Translations under genes and position numbers: made by a program
Shown: positions 20,019 through 28,828 of the stretch, piece after piece
Layout: each line of letters begins with the position of its first letter
How positions within the stretch are numbered: position 1 is the stretch's first letter
The notes under the pieces: generated by a model
Told to the model about the DNA's origin: nothing
Databases searched by the model: none
What the model saw: the letters and a program-made list of their open reading frames with translations, nothing else
NCBI GenBank assembly: GCA_963682025.1
Contig: OY821518.1
Location: 229,742,348 to 229,806,347 of the forward strand
From: Cordilura impudica
Lineage: Eukaryota > Arthropoda > Insecta > Diptera > Scathophagidae
Length of the DNA: 64,000 nucleotides
Direction of reading: 5' to 3'

Positions 20019-21130
20019 CGTCTGCGGAAAATTTCCCGAAAACAATTTCCCGAAAACAATTTCCCAAATACAATTGCCCGAAAACAATTGCCCGAAAAAA
20101 CAATTCCCCGAAAAAACAATTCCCCGAAAACAATTTCCCGAAATTACAATTTCCCGAAAACAATTTCCCGAAAACAATTTCCCGAAAACAATTTCCCGAA
20201 AAAAATTTCCCGAAATTACAATTTCCCTATTTTTAATTTACAACTTCCCATATATTCTTGTTTTCCCCCATAAAAAAACTTGCTGCATACGATTTCTTGA
20301 AAAAATAATTTCCCGAGTATACGACTTCTCGAAAAAACAATTCCCCTACCCCGCACCGCGCCCTTCCTCTTCCACCCTCCCTCGTCATCCGGACTTATTT
20401 ATTGGAGTGTCATACGCTTATTTCTTCATAGTGACTTTGAACACTTCGGTATTCAGACTTCCCGACGGATAACGCTCACTCCATCACATCCTACCCATGC
20501 AGTAACTGCTACGGAATCGTTACCATCTTGCACAGCGAAGTTTTTTAGTTATTTGGGTTGTAATACTCAGTTACTATGCCACTCGAATTCCTGGATAGCG
20601 AAAAGGGTAAACCGAGGTTGCTTTTGAATGGTTTCTTTTATCATGACGACGGTCAGTCCGTTGATAGCGTTTATTGGCGTTGTATCCTTTATCGAGGAAA
20701 ACATTGTACCGGTAGGGTCATAACAACGATACTATAAAAAAAGAGGCTCTTCACAATCACAGTGCCGAAGCGGCTTTCGTTGCTAAAGAAAAAATCGTTA
20801 ATGAGCTGAAAGATCTTGCCCGGACCACTACATCAAGTGGTCATGAGCTGATTGCTCGCGCTTCGGCCGGAATTTCTGATGGTATTGTTTCGGAAATGCC
20901 ATCAACAAGCTCTTTGAAGATATAGTAATTTCGGGAAATTTAGTTTCGGGAAATTGTGTTCGGGAAATTGTATTTCGGAAAATTGTAATTTAGGGAAATT
21001 GTAATTTCGGGAAATTGTGTTCGGGAAATTGTAATTTCGGGAAATTGTCATTTCGGGAAATTGTGTTCGTGAAATTGTAATTTCGAGAAATTGTTTTCGG
21101 GAAATTGTTTTCGGGAAATTTTCCGCGAAT
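20019..21130 (+). mobile_element. FLYWCH-bearing foldback / Mutator-like element, copy 1 (1112 bp)
   Basis: The arms are head-to-tail arrays of a 14-15-bp unit (TTTCCCGAAAACAA) on the left (20029-20228) and its inverse (CGGGAAATTGTTTT) on the right (20928-21124), starting from GCGGAAAATTTCCCG on both sides. The exact 9-bp duplication CTTCTGTTT (20010-20018, 21131-21139) and restored host frame after removal fix its limits. A 9-bp duplication with long inverted arms fits a Mutator-related foldback element. The centre carries a FLYWCH-like coding remnant (20576-20925). Confidence 0.85.
20576..20925 (+). pseudogene. FLYWCH-like zinc-finger remnant inside foldback copy 1
   Basis: From ATG 20576: PLEFLDSEKGKPRLLLNGFF, YHDDGQSVDSVYWRCILYRG, KHCTGRVITT, then TAA at 20735. 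After a shift in the A8 run, KEALHNHSAEAAFVAKEKIV, NELKDLARTT and a TAG at 20923. The spacing of Tyr-Trp-Arg-Cys, the second Cys (HCTGR) and His-Asn-His follows the FLYWCH zinc-finger pattern, a DNA-binding domain common in Mutator-like transposases. No transposase core follows. The sequence is clearly richer in GC than its surroundings. Confidence 0.65.
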
Positions 21131-21960
21131 CTTCTGTTTGGCATATCAATAATAATTTATCGACATAGATATCGTGAAATTCTTTCATTCTTTACCGAGG
21201 CAAATGATATTGTGTATTGTAATGATATTTCTGGTCCTTCCAATATACCAGCCGAAAGACAGGAGACTTTTTATAGACAGCTCAAAAAAAAAAGGTAATA
21301 AACAAGCTTCGATTTCAATAGGTCGTTCAACTAAACTTTTTATAGAAATTTCAGATGATCAACATCATGGTCCATTTGTGTAAATTTTAGGATGGCACAT
21401 TTTTTTTTGGCTCATGCAAAAATAAAAACTGGAGCAGGAGAGACTGGTCGTCAGGAATAAACATGACTGTAGGAAAAGTAAAAATCGATCATGTACCTTT
21501 GATAAGTCTAGAAAAAACATCCTTGCACCAGTACGCACTAAACTTGGGCTTATAAAACATTTTTTAAAAGCTTTAGATAGGAATGCCGATTGCTTTAAAT
21601 ATATATGTCAAACATTTCCTGCTCGTAGTACAGAAAAGTTAAAAGCAGGCGTTTTTGAGGGGCCAGAAATCCGTACTCTTATAAACGGCGATAATTTCAA
21701 AAATCACATGACTCCTGTGGAACTGGAAGAATGGATAAGCTTTGTATCAGTTGTCAAAAATTTTTTGGGGAATAACAAAAATACGAAATGTAAATTATTT
21801 CGAAGATCTGTAACAAAAAATAATGCCATATTGCAGATAAATATCAAAGAAGAATTTGGTAAGGAACGCAGTTTAATATTCCCGTTCGCCATGGAACAGT
21901 GCTGTAAATGTTGGATATTAGCTTTGCAACCAATTAAAGTAACAGTTTCAAAAATATAAA
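21131..21960 (+). pseudogene. Unclassified multicopy protein, central part
   Basis: Continues from 20018: ISIIIYRHRYREILSFFTEA, NDIVYCNDISGL, then with shifts KDRRLFIDSSKKKGNKQASI (21267-21330), KVKIDHVPLISLEKTSLHQY and LIKHFLKALDRNADC (21480-21590), KLKAGVFEGPEIRTLING and MTPVELEEWISFVSVVKNFL (to about 21795). After that, the frame to 21960 no longer resembles the family. At least four frame breaks. The LFIDSS and HVPLISLEKTSLHQ words are the ones that make me place it in the uncharacterised repeat-encoded family mentioned above. Confidence 0.5.
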
Positions 21961-21964
21961 TATA

Positions 21965-22411
21965 GCAGTTGTAATTCTTAAATTTATGCTTAACGAGTTA
22001 ACCGACTTAAAGAAGAACTAGTGGTTGAAATAAAGGAAAGACTTAGAGTATATTCTGAATTTTGTTATCACACAAGATCACAAAGAGAAAGCAAACCTAT
22101 TGCCAAAACTGAAATGGAACCCCAAAAACAAAGAAAGTTATTGCGTTAAATTAAACAATAATCTAAATGATTTGAAAGAACATAAAATAGATCTTAAATT
22201 AAACGATCTAAATCAGGATTTTTTAAAATCATATGATACCCAAAATTTATATAACAAACAAATGGTTTGATACACAATGTAAAGTAGCTAAAGAAAAATC
22301 CCTTGAAGCATTAAAATCTTTTAGAAAATCTCAGAGCATTGATAATAGGCGAAAATATAATATAAAACAAAAATTTTACCATGGAATCTTCCAAAACAAA
22401 AGAGTCGATAC
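21965..22411 (+). pseudogene. Non-LTR family X, endonuclease-to-RT linker
   Basis: Frames include LNDLKEHKIDLKLNDLNQDF, then IYITNKWFDTQCKVAKEKSL and EALKSFRKSQSIDNRRKYNI. The NKWFDTQC block matches the minus-strand copy at about 2955-3025. The mariner at 22414 interrupts it; after the mariner it resumes as NQIEVRLNSINARKNGGALQ at 23706. Confidence 0.6.
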
Positions 22412-22413
22412 TA

Positions 22414-23703
22414 AAGGGTGTCCCAACAAGAACGCAATTTTTAAATCTGGCAACAATCGAAGTGTCATTGTTTGACATTTGAACAATTGTTATTGTTTGC
22501 TAGTAGAAGATTAGTAAAAATGGAGCGCTACACGAATGAACAACGCATTCTCATTGTGAAATTGTTTTACCAAAATGGTGAAAGTTTTGCGGCTACAGTT
22601 CGCAAATTGCGATCAATTTGGGGTCACATTAATGCTCGAAAAGAGTCAACTGTAAAGAGATTAATGGATAAAATTGCCGAAACTGGGTCTGTTAGTGATG
22701 TAAAGACAACAACGCGCCATCGACCAGGTCGATTGACCGAAAATGTCGCAGCTGTACGTGATGATGTCGCTCAAACTCCATCCACCTCAATTCGACACCG
22801 AGCAAATTGGTATCTCCAAATCCACTATGCAGCGAATTTTGACGAAAGATTTGCATCTTCATGCATACAAAGTTCAATTGACTCAGGAACTGAAGCCAGC
22901 TGACCATGGACAGCGAAGGGAGTTCGTTAATTGGGTATTGGAGAGACAACATGAAAATGCTGAATTTGCCGCTAAAATCATCTTCAGTGACGAGGACCAT
23001 TTCCATCTTGATGGCTTCGTCAATAGGCAGAATTGTCGCATTTGGGGTGAGGAAAATCCTCGAGTGATTCACGAGAAGCAAATGCATCCTCAACGTGTCA
23101 CTGTGTGGTGTGGTTTTTGGGCTGGAGGAATCATTGGACCTTTTTTTATGAAAATGAGGCAGGTCAAGCGCAAACAATCAATGGTGTTCGGTATCGTGAA
23201 ATGATAACCAGTTTTTTCTTGCCCCGAATTGAAGAAATGAATGTGGAGGGCATGTGGTTCCAACAAGACGGCGCCACATGTCATACAGCCAGAGAAACAA
23301 TTCAATTGCTGCATCAGTCATTTCCCGGTCGTGTTATTTCGCGTTTTGGAGATCAGAATTGGCCGCCTAGATCGTGCGATTTAACACCATTAGATTTTTT
23401 TCTTTGAGGTTTTTTGAAGTCGATGGTTTACGCGAATAAGCCGACGACGACTCAAGCCTTAAAAGAGGAAATTGGACGCTGCATTAATGAAATACCGCAG
23501 CATTTATGCAAAACGGTCATTGAAAATTTCATTAAAAGATTGCGTGCATGCCAGCAAAGCCGCGACGGCCATCTGCACGATATATTGTTCCATACATAAC
23601 CTCATTCTGTCTACTTTACGATATAATAAAGTTTCACGATTTTTTTTTAAATATCTGCGTTTTATTTAAAATTTCAGAATTGCGTTCTTGTTGGGACACC
23701 CTT
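22414..23703 (+). mobile_element. DD41D (rosa-like) mariner, 1290 bp
   Basis: Terminal inverted repeats AAGGGTGTCCCAACAAG, perfect for about 28 bp on each side, and TA duplications (22412-22413, 23704-23705). The plus-strand transposase fills 22520-23599. It differs in TIR sequence from the other DD41D element in this window (AAGGGTCCGCCA), so two separate lineages are present. It sits in a family-X LINE. Confidence 0.92.
22520..23599 (+). pseudogene. DD41D mariner transposase (copy 2), three lesions
   Basis: MERYTNEQRILIVKLFYQNG opens an N-terminal HTH (about residues 1-60), then RLTENVAAVRDDVAQTPSTS, GISKSTMQRILTKDLHLHAY, IIFSDEDHFHLDG (first Asp), QQDGATCHTARETIQLLHQ (second Asp), NWPPRSCDLTPLDFFL (third Asp 41 residues later) and a C-terminal LHDILFHT. 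Lesions: frameshifts near 22800 and 23145, and a TGA at 23405-23407 where the family has Trp (FLWG). About 358 codons, the normal length for the family. All three catalytic Asp residues remain. Confidence 0.9.
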
Positions 23704-23705
23704 TA

Positions 23706-24945
23706 TAACCAGATTGAAGTTAGATTGAACTCTATTAACGCAAGAAAAAATGGTGGTGCCTTGCAAAAGAAATTAGAAATGATGAAAGAAATTTTGGTAC
23801 TCATTTAGATGCAGAATGTTTTCGTGACTACTTTAAAACGCTGTTCAACTCCCGTAATCTAGTACTGGAGATCGAGTATACTGAACATAAATATTGATTT
23901 AAACCTTGATAAAGACTTTACGCTACATGCAACCAATGATTTCCTAATGGCATTCGCTACAGTATATACAGACATTTTAAATGGGAACAGTACAGTGGAT
24001 ACTTTTTAACGTAGTATAGTGTTTTCAATACATAAAATGAGAGATGTTAATCAATCATGTGATTATAGAGGAATGTCCTTTATGAACTGCATTGCTAAGT
24101 TCATGATGGGTGCAGTTAATGATCGAGTAACGGTATGGTCTACAAAATATAATATTGTTAATGAATATCAGTCTGTTTTTCGTAAAAATTACTCCACAAT
24201 TGATAAACATATATAAACTTGCAGCAAGTATAAACATCAAGTTTCAAGAAAAGAAAAAAGTTTATGCACTTTTTGTAGACTTTAATGCCGCAATCGACCG
24301 AGTTCCAAGGAAGACCTGATTTATAAACTACATCAAATGGGATATGAAAACACAAAGTCTGTATGTATGTTTTGGAACTGAGTTATCAGCTTACTGTGAT
24401 ACAAATTCAGGATTAAAACAAGGATGTATAGGGTCATCACTTTTATTGTCATTATGTCTTAACGACCTGTATCACAGTCTAAAAGGTGGTCTTTTATAAA
24501 TGATATAAATATACGAACGATATCGTGATTCTATCAGAATACGTCAAAGTGCTACAAGAAATGATTAACAACTTAGAACTCTATTCTAAAATATGGTGTA
24601 TAGAAGTCGGTGTGGGTCGTATGAAACATGGACATTTAAGGGAGAAGAAGTTGGAATTATGTCGCAGTATTTTCCTACCTCTTAGAATGTCTTTCGCTAA
24701 TCATGTGAGTGTAAAAAATGTTGCAGTAAAAGTTTTCATGAATGTAACATGTAAACATTTTATTGGAAAAGGGGATGTGCCGTTAAAAGATAAATGGATT
24801 TTATTTCAGGCTGTTTGCGGGTCAACTCAATCTTATGGAGCGCAGGCGTGGGGACTTTCTGTGTTTGGAAATGTTGATAGGTTGCAAAGATTTTTTACAA
24901 AACGTATTCTGAAATTGGCATATAACGCGTCAAATTAAGTTCTAA
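23706..24945 (+). pseudogene. Non-LTR family X, reverse transcriptase
   Basis: Resumes after the mariner with RLNSINARKNGGALQKKLEM; DAECFRDYFKTLFNSRNL; then FMNCIAKFMMGAVNDRVTVW and NEYQSVFRKNYST (24079-24200), FVDFNAAIDRVPRK (24270-24320), YKLHQMGYENTK, the catalytic-site region YTNDIVILSEYVKVLQEM (about 24510-24560), and C-terminal AQAWGLSVFGNVDRLQRFFT. The expected YADD is YTND, so the first catalytic Asp has gone. Several stops and shifts. Same family as the minus-strand pieces at 1893-4718. Confidence 0.75.
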
Positions 24946-24974
24946 GTTTAGAAACTGGTCAGGAAGACATCTAT

Positions 24975-25110
24975 TTTTAGTCCCTTTATATTAATTTGTA
25001 GTGTCTGCTTGCTTGTCTGTCGATAAAATTTTGGATCGATTTTTAACCCTTTTCCCGTGATGAAATCGAGCTGAAACTTTGCAGGCAGGCTCGTGGCGAT
25101 GATGAAAAAA
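24975..25110 (+). repeat. mini-me / INE-type repeat, 5' fragment
   Basis: AGTCCCTTTATATTAATTTG, GTAGTGTCTGCTTG, AAAATTTTGGATCGATTTTT and GGCAGGCTCGTGGCGATGA match the start of the copies at 872-1760 and 60955-61880. It is truncated after about 135 bp. Confidence 0.6.
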
Positions 25111-25544
25111 ATATTGCAAAAAATATATTGAACAAAAAATTTTTTGACTGCAGAATTTACAATTGTTGAGTAAGGAAACGATACGGTACACGTAATTTAA
25201 AAAGAAATGGAGTGTAATAAAAACTTGGTTTTTATGGGTTAGTTTGGTTTACATTTGAAATATGTTTCCAGAATAGTATTTGACTATGATCAAGAAAGAT
25301 TATCCTACAAACCGCCAAAAGTAATAATCTCAAAAAATATTTATTACTATAAAGACTACATTGATCTTCTAAATAATTACAACTTCTGCCGTTTTCTTTT
25401 CTGACAAAAAATGTCGCCCTTTTTTTGCTCTTTTTTGAAAAGTGTATTTTTTTATATATTCTGAATTAAAAGCAACCTTATATTATATATCAATCGAAAA
25501 ATCTCAAAATGCTCTGTTCATAAATGCAAAAAATTTTGATTGAT
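25111..25544. other. Unassigned AT-rich sequence
   Basis: No coding frame or repeat relationship that I can support. Confidence 0.4.
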
Positions 25545-25601
25545 TGAAAGAATTTCACGATCTCTATGTCGATAAATTATTATTGATATGCCAAACAGAA
25601 G
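25545..25601 (-). repeat. 57-bp flank carried with foldback copy 2
   Basis: Reverse-complemented, this segment matches 21131-21187 (flank and 9-bp duplication of copy 1) with about one mismatch. In copy 1 that sequence is the coding continuation of the interrupted protein (LFGISIIIYRHRYREIL), so here it looks like transported host-element sequence. Confidence 0.75.
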
Positions 25602-26693
25602 ATTCGCGGAAAATTTCCCGAAAACGATTTCTCGAAATTACAATTTCACGAACACAATTTCCCGAAATGACAATTTCCCGAAATGACAATTTCCCGAAAT
25701 GACAATTTCCCGAAATTACAATTTCCCGAACACAATTTCCCGAAATTACAATTTCCCTAAATTACAATTTCCCGAAATACAATTTCCCGACCACAATTTC
25801 CCGAAACTACAATTTCCCGAAATTACTATTTCTTGAAAGAGCTTGTTGATGGCATTTCCGAAACAATACCATCAGAAATTCTGGCCGAAGCGCGAGCAAT
25901 CAGCTCATGACCACTTGATGTAGCGGTCCGGGCAAGATCTTTCAGCTCATTAACGATTTTTTCTTTAGCAACGAAAGCCGCTTCGGCACTGTGATTGTGA
26001 AGAGCCTCTTTTTTTTATAGTATCGTTGTTATGACCCTACCGGTACTATGTCTTCCTCGATGAAGGATACAACGCCAATAAACGCTATCAACGGACTGAC
26101 CGTCGTCATGATACAAGAAACCATTCAAAAGCAACCTCGGTTTATCTTTTTCGCTATCCAGGAATTCGAGTGGCATAGTAACTGAGTATTACAACCCAAA
26201 TAACTAAAAAACTTCGCTATGCAAGATGGTAACGATTCCGTAGCAGCTACTGCATGGGCAGGATGTGATGGAGTGAGCGTTATCCGTCGGGAAGTCTGAA
26301 TACCGAAGTGTTCAAAGTCACAATGAAAAAATAAGCGTATGATACTCCAATAAATAGGTCCGGATGACGAGGGAGGGTGGAAGAGGAAGGGCGCGGTGCG
26401 GGGTGGGGGAATTGTTTTTTCGAGAAGTCGTATAATCGGTAAATTGTTTTTCTGGAAATCGTATGCAGCAAGTTTTTTTTATGGGGGAAATCAAGAATTT
26501 ATGGGAAGTTGTAAACTAAAAATAGGGAAATTGTAATTTCGGGAAATTTTTTTCGGGAAATCGTAATTTCGGGAAATTGTAATTTCGGGAAATTGTTTTC
26601 GGGGAATTGTTTTTTCGGGGAATTGTTTTTTCGGGCAATTGTTTTCGGGCAATTGTATTTGGGAAATTGTTTTCGGGAAATTTTCCGCAGACG
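25602..26693 (-). mobile_element. FLYWCH-bearing foldback / Mutator-like element, copy 2 (inverted)
   Basis: Same element as 20019-21130 in opposite orientation, 1092 bp, with ATTCGCGGAAAATTTCCCG at the left and CGGGAAATTTTCCGCAGACG at the right. The array lengths differ from copy 1, as expected for unequal exchange or slippage in the arms. The FLYWCH-like remnant is on the minus strand at 26176-25826. The right side stops exactly at the element end, whereas the left side has 57 bp of copy-1 flank. Confidence 0.85.
25826..26176 (-). pseudogene. FLYWCH-like zinc-finger remnant inside foldback copy 2
   Basis: Minus-strand equivalent of 20576-20925: ATG at 26176, the YWRC / HCTGR / HNH signature retained, with a similar break in an A/T run near 26010-26018, and TAG at 25826. 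Differences from copy 1 are few and scattered, so the two copies are related recently or both derive from one master. Confidence 0.6.
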
Positions 26694-26723
26694 ACTTCTT
26701 TCATCGGAAGACCTCAAGACTTC

Positions 26724-26802
26724 CAAATCTCGCAATGCACACCCCCAGACACACACACTACGCGCATACGTGTGTGTCTGAGGATGTGCATTGCGAGATT
26801 TG
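26724..26802. repeat. ITR-like hairpin
   Basis: A perfect 18-bp outer stem (26724-26741 with 26785-26802, CAAATCTCGCAATGCACA), a CCCC/AGGA internal loop, and a 10-bp inner stem (26746-26755 with 26771-26780, CAGACACACA) around a 15-nt loop. It is the strongest short hairpin in the window. Position and shape suggest a parvovirus-type terminal palindrome; a structured non-coding RNA is the alternative. Confidence 0.7.
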
Positions 26803-27008
26803 ATATTGCATTTGCATTTGCAGAATGATTTACACGGTCGGGCGGAAAGCGACGAGAGAGAGATTGGCGAGCGGTGCATCAATCCGTCTGTCTGTCTTCT
26901 CTGGTATGGTGTGGTCTGGTGTGGTATGGTGTGTGTGTGAACCATGCCGTCGTCGTCTTAATGTTTTATTATTTAATTTATGCAAGTAGGGAAATGAATC
27001 GAAAATGA

Positions 27009-27017
27009 TATAAATAG
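27009..27017 (+). promoter_or_regulatory. TATA box ahead of the densovirus-like NS region
   Basis: TATAAATAG, with possible initiator sequences at 27028-27034 and 27048-27054 (TTCAGAT). The first ATG of the NS-like region is about 100 bp further on. Assignment is by motif and position only. Confidence 0.4.
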
Positions 27018-27070
27018 GCATGAATGCTCTGAGTGAATTAAATCTATTCAGATAGCGATACAATAAGTAA

Positions 27071-27195
27071 CTGCTCTTATAATTATTCACCAGAAAGATC
27101 ATCAACTAAAGAAAAATATGGCGTTAATGAACAAACATGTCTGCTCTTATAATTTTTCATCAACTAAAGAAAAATATGACTTTAATGAACAAACA
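27071..27195 (+). repeat. Tandem duplication spanning the NS start codon
   Basis: Two copies of a roughly 60-70-bp unit: CTGCTCTTATAATT at 27071 and 27141, CATCAACTAAAGAAAAATATG at both, and TTAATGAACAAACA at 27124 and 27182. The second copy leads into the NS-like frame. Confidence 0.75.
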
Positions 27196-28006
27196 GGCAA
27201 TGACTGCCGAAGGCGAACAAGTGGAGGAGCTGCTTAATGGACAGAATTTCCTCTTAAGTGACTCAGAAGAGGAGATGATGTTCAAGAAGCAAAAAACCGA
27301 AATGATGAAAAGATAGATGTGGAGGAGGTGTGAAAGGATGAAGTGATCGTATGGGAGGATTCGAATGTGATATCAATGATTTCGTTATTAACGATGATAT
27401 GGACAAAAGAAATCCTAAAATCAAGCGCTCATTGAAGGAGAAGATGTACGAGGCGAAGAAGCTCTTTCTTTTGTTAGTCCAAAAGAAAGAGTTAAACAAG
27501 AGTTCGCCGAAGAGTTTGGTGAATGTTCTCTTCAGAAGCGAGTGGTGCACGACGTATATGGAACAAACGTTGAAGTCTACAACGTGGATCACCAACAACT
27601 ATGCCGATTGTTTTCAGGGTCCATCTATATCATCGCCCATCATGACAACCACATCCAAGTCGTCCATGATTGTTCGTATAGTAACAACACATGTCGATGC
27701 GCCTTTAATCGACGAGTCGTTCCTGGTTGGAAATTCTCGCTCGACGATTGGTTCAATCGGTCAGTCTATCTGCAAAAGGATAGCCGGGTCTATGTGTACT
27801 ATAATATCGTCAGGCGTACATGGCTACCATGTAGTGAAGCTAGATGTTTTCGATTTTTCGAAGATATTCAAAAAACCCAAATTGGAATGGTGGAAAGAAG
27901 CGAACTTTCGCTCGACTTTTTGATACAATCTCCGATGGATCCAATGTCTTTGTGCGACGAATCAAGTTTCCAATATAGACGGTGCAACAAAAGAAGTACA
28001 TTTTAG
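27188..28006 (+). pseudogene. Densovirus NS-like protein, N-terminal region, broken
   Basis: An acidic N-terminal stretch opens at ATG 27188 and closes at a TAG near 27315. After frame changes, the third frame (readable from about 27440, and 27542-28006) contains a VYNVDHQQLCRLF segment, a HHDNHIQVVHDC motif, a CRC pair a few residues later, then DWFNRSVYLQK. The VHDC...CRC region followed by a short YL(x)K helix is what I associate with the N-terminal part of densovirus NS1-type proteins. No HUH nuclease or helicase domain is present. At least two frame breaks. Only the family is proposed; no genus is claimed. Confidence 0.5.
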
Positions 28007-28010
28007 CGAT

Positions 28011-28828
28011 CCCTTTGAGTTAGGTGTAACTGTATAGCTATTACTAGAGGCTTTGCAATTCCTTTGATAAGAAAACACACCACTTATGTCTCTACAAACT
28101 TAGAACATCAAGTCGGCCATTTTGGATTACATTCCTTGGAGAAAAACATGGTTGCAACTAATATGATAGTTTAAAAATGTTGAGAACAGTAGTAGTAGTA
28201 CAGTAGTACCATTTCTTAAAATAATTTATTCTGTTAGATTATTGAAGTAGATATCTTGTGCTTTAACTTTAAACAATTTTTTTGCTTGGTATTCACCACT
28301 TCTCAGGATTTGCTCTATTACAAAACTTATTATTCAAATTGAAAAACGTGCACCAAATGAGTATTACATTAGGCACATTTTGCTGCCAAAGCGTTTGTGA
28401 CAAATAAATTACACATTGCAATCAAGGTTTAAGTAGTTAACCGAATTAGAAGCGGAAATCAACACCTTTTCAAAGATATCTTGGCAACGAAAAATGTAAG
28501 AACAATCATAAAATCATTTATATTTTTATTTAGCTTTTTATATTTTATTGATGCAGAAGCGATAAATCTTTTAAAAAATCAAAAACTATTTAACAGAAAA
28601 TACGAACGAGTTTATAACTATTTTTTTACTTGTTCCATCAATCACTTTTTTATGGTCCCATACAAAATGACGTACTCTAATAAACCTGCATACACTTGAG
28701 CATAAATCTAATATCGATTAAATTATAAAAAGTTATACCAGTTATGCCTTAATTAATATTAATATTTATATACTGTATTTACATCTACGACGAGAAATTA
28801 AACTCATATCGATTAAGGTGCGATATAA
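28011..28828. other. Unassigned sequence
   Basis: No supported gene. There is a short AGT-rich run near 28188-28209. The segment CAATCACTTTTTTATGGTCC (about 28642) shares words with the inverse of 19421-19448. Confidence 0.35.

Larger units (their letters stand above)
26694..28010 (+). pseudogene. Endogenous densovirus-like fragment
   Basis: A block of different composition (GC-richer than its flanks) that starts at the right end of foldback copy 2. It has a long hairpin (26724-26802), a TATA motif (27009-27017), a 70-bp tandem duplication including the first ATG, and a broken non-structural-protein-like coding region (27188-28006). The order hairpin, promoter, NS gene is that of one end of a densovirus genome. 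No capsid-like frame was seen, and the fragment fades after about 28010. Confidence 0.55.

Noticed and set aside
20029..20228. Regular short repeats resembling a CRISPR array
   Set aside because: Units are 14-16 bp and contiguous, without unique spacers; they form one arm of an inverted-repeat element in a eukaryotic genome.
20003..20472. Overlapping frames with FPENNFPKTISRKQ-type repeats (also 19849-20177, 20902-21144, 26499-26945)
   Set aside because: They read the short tandem units of the foldback arms in several frames; the repetition is at DNA level and appears on both strands.
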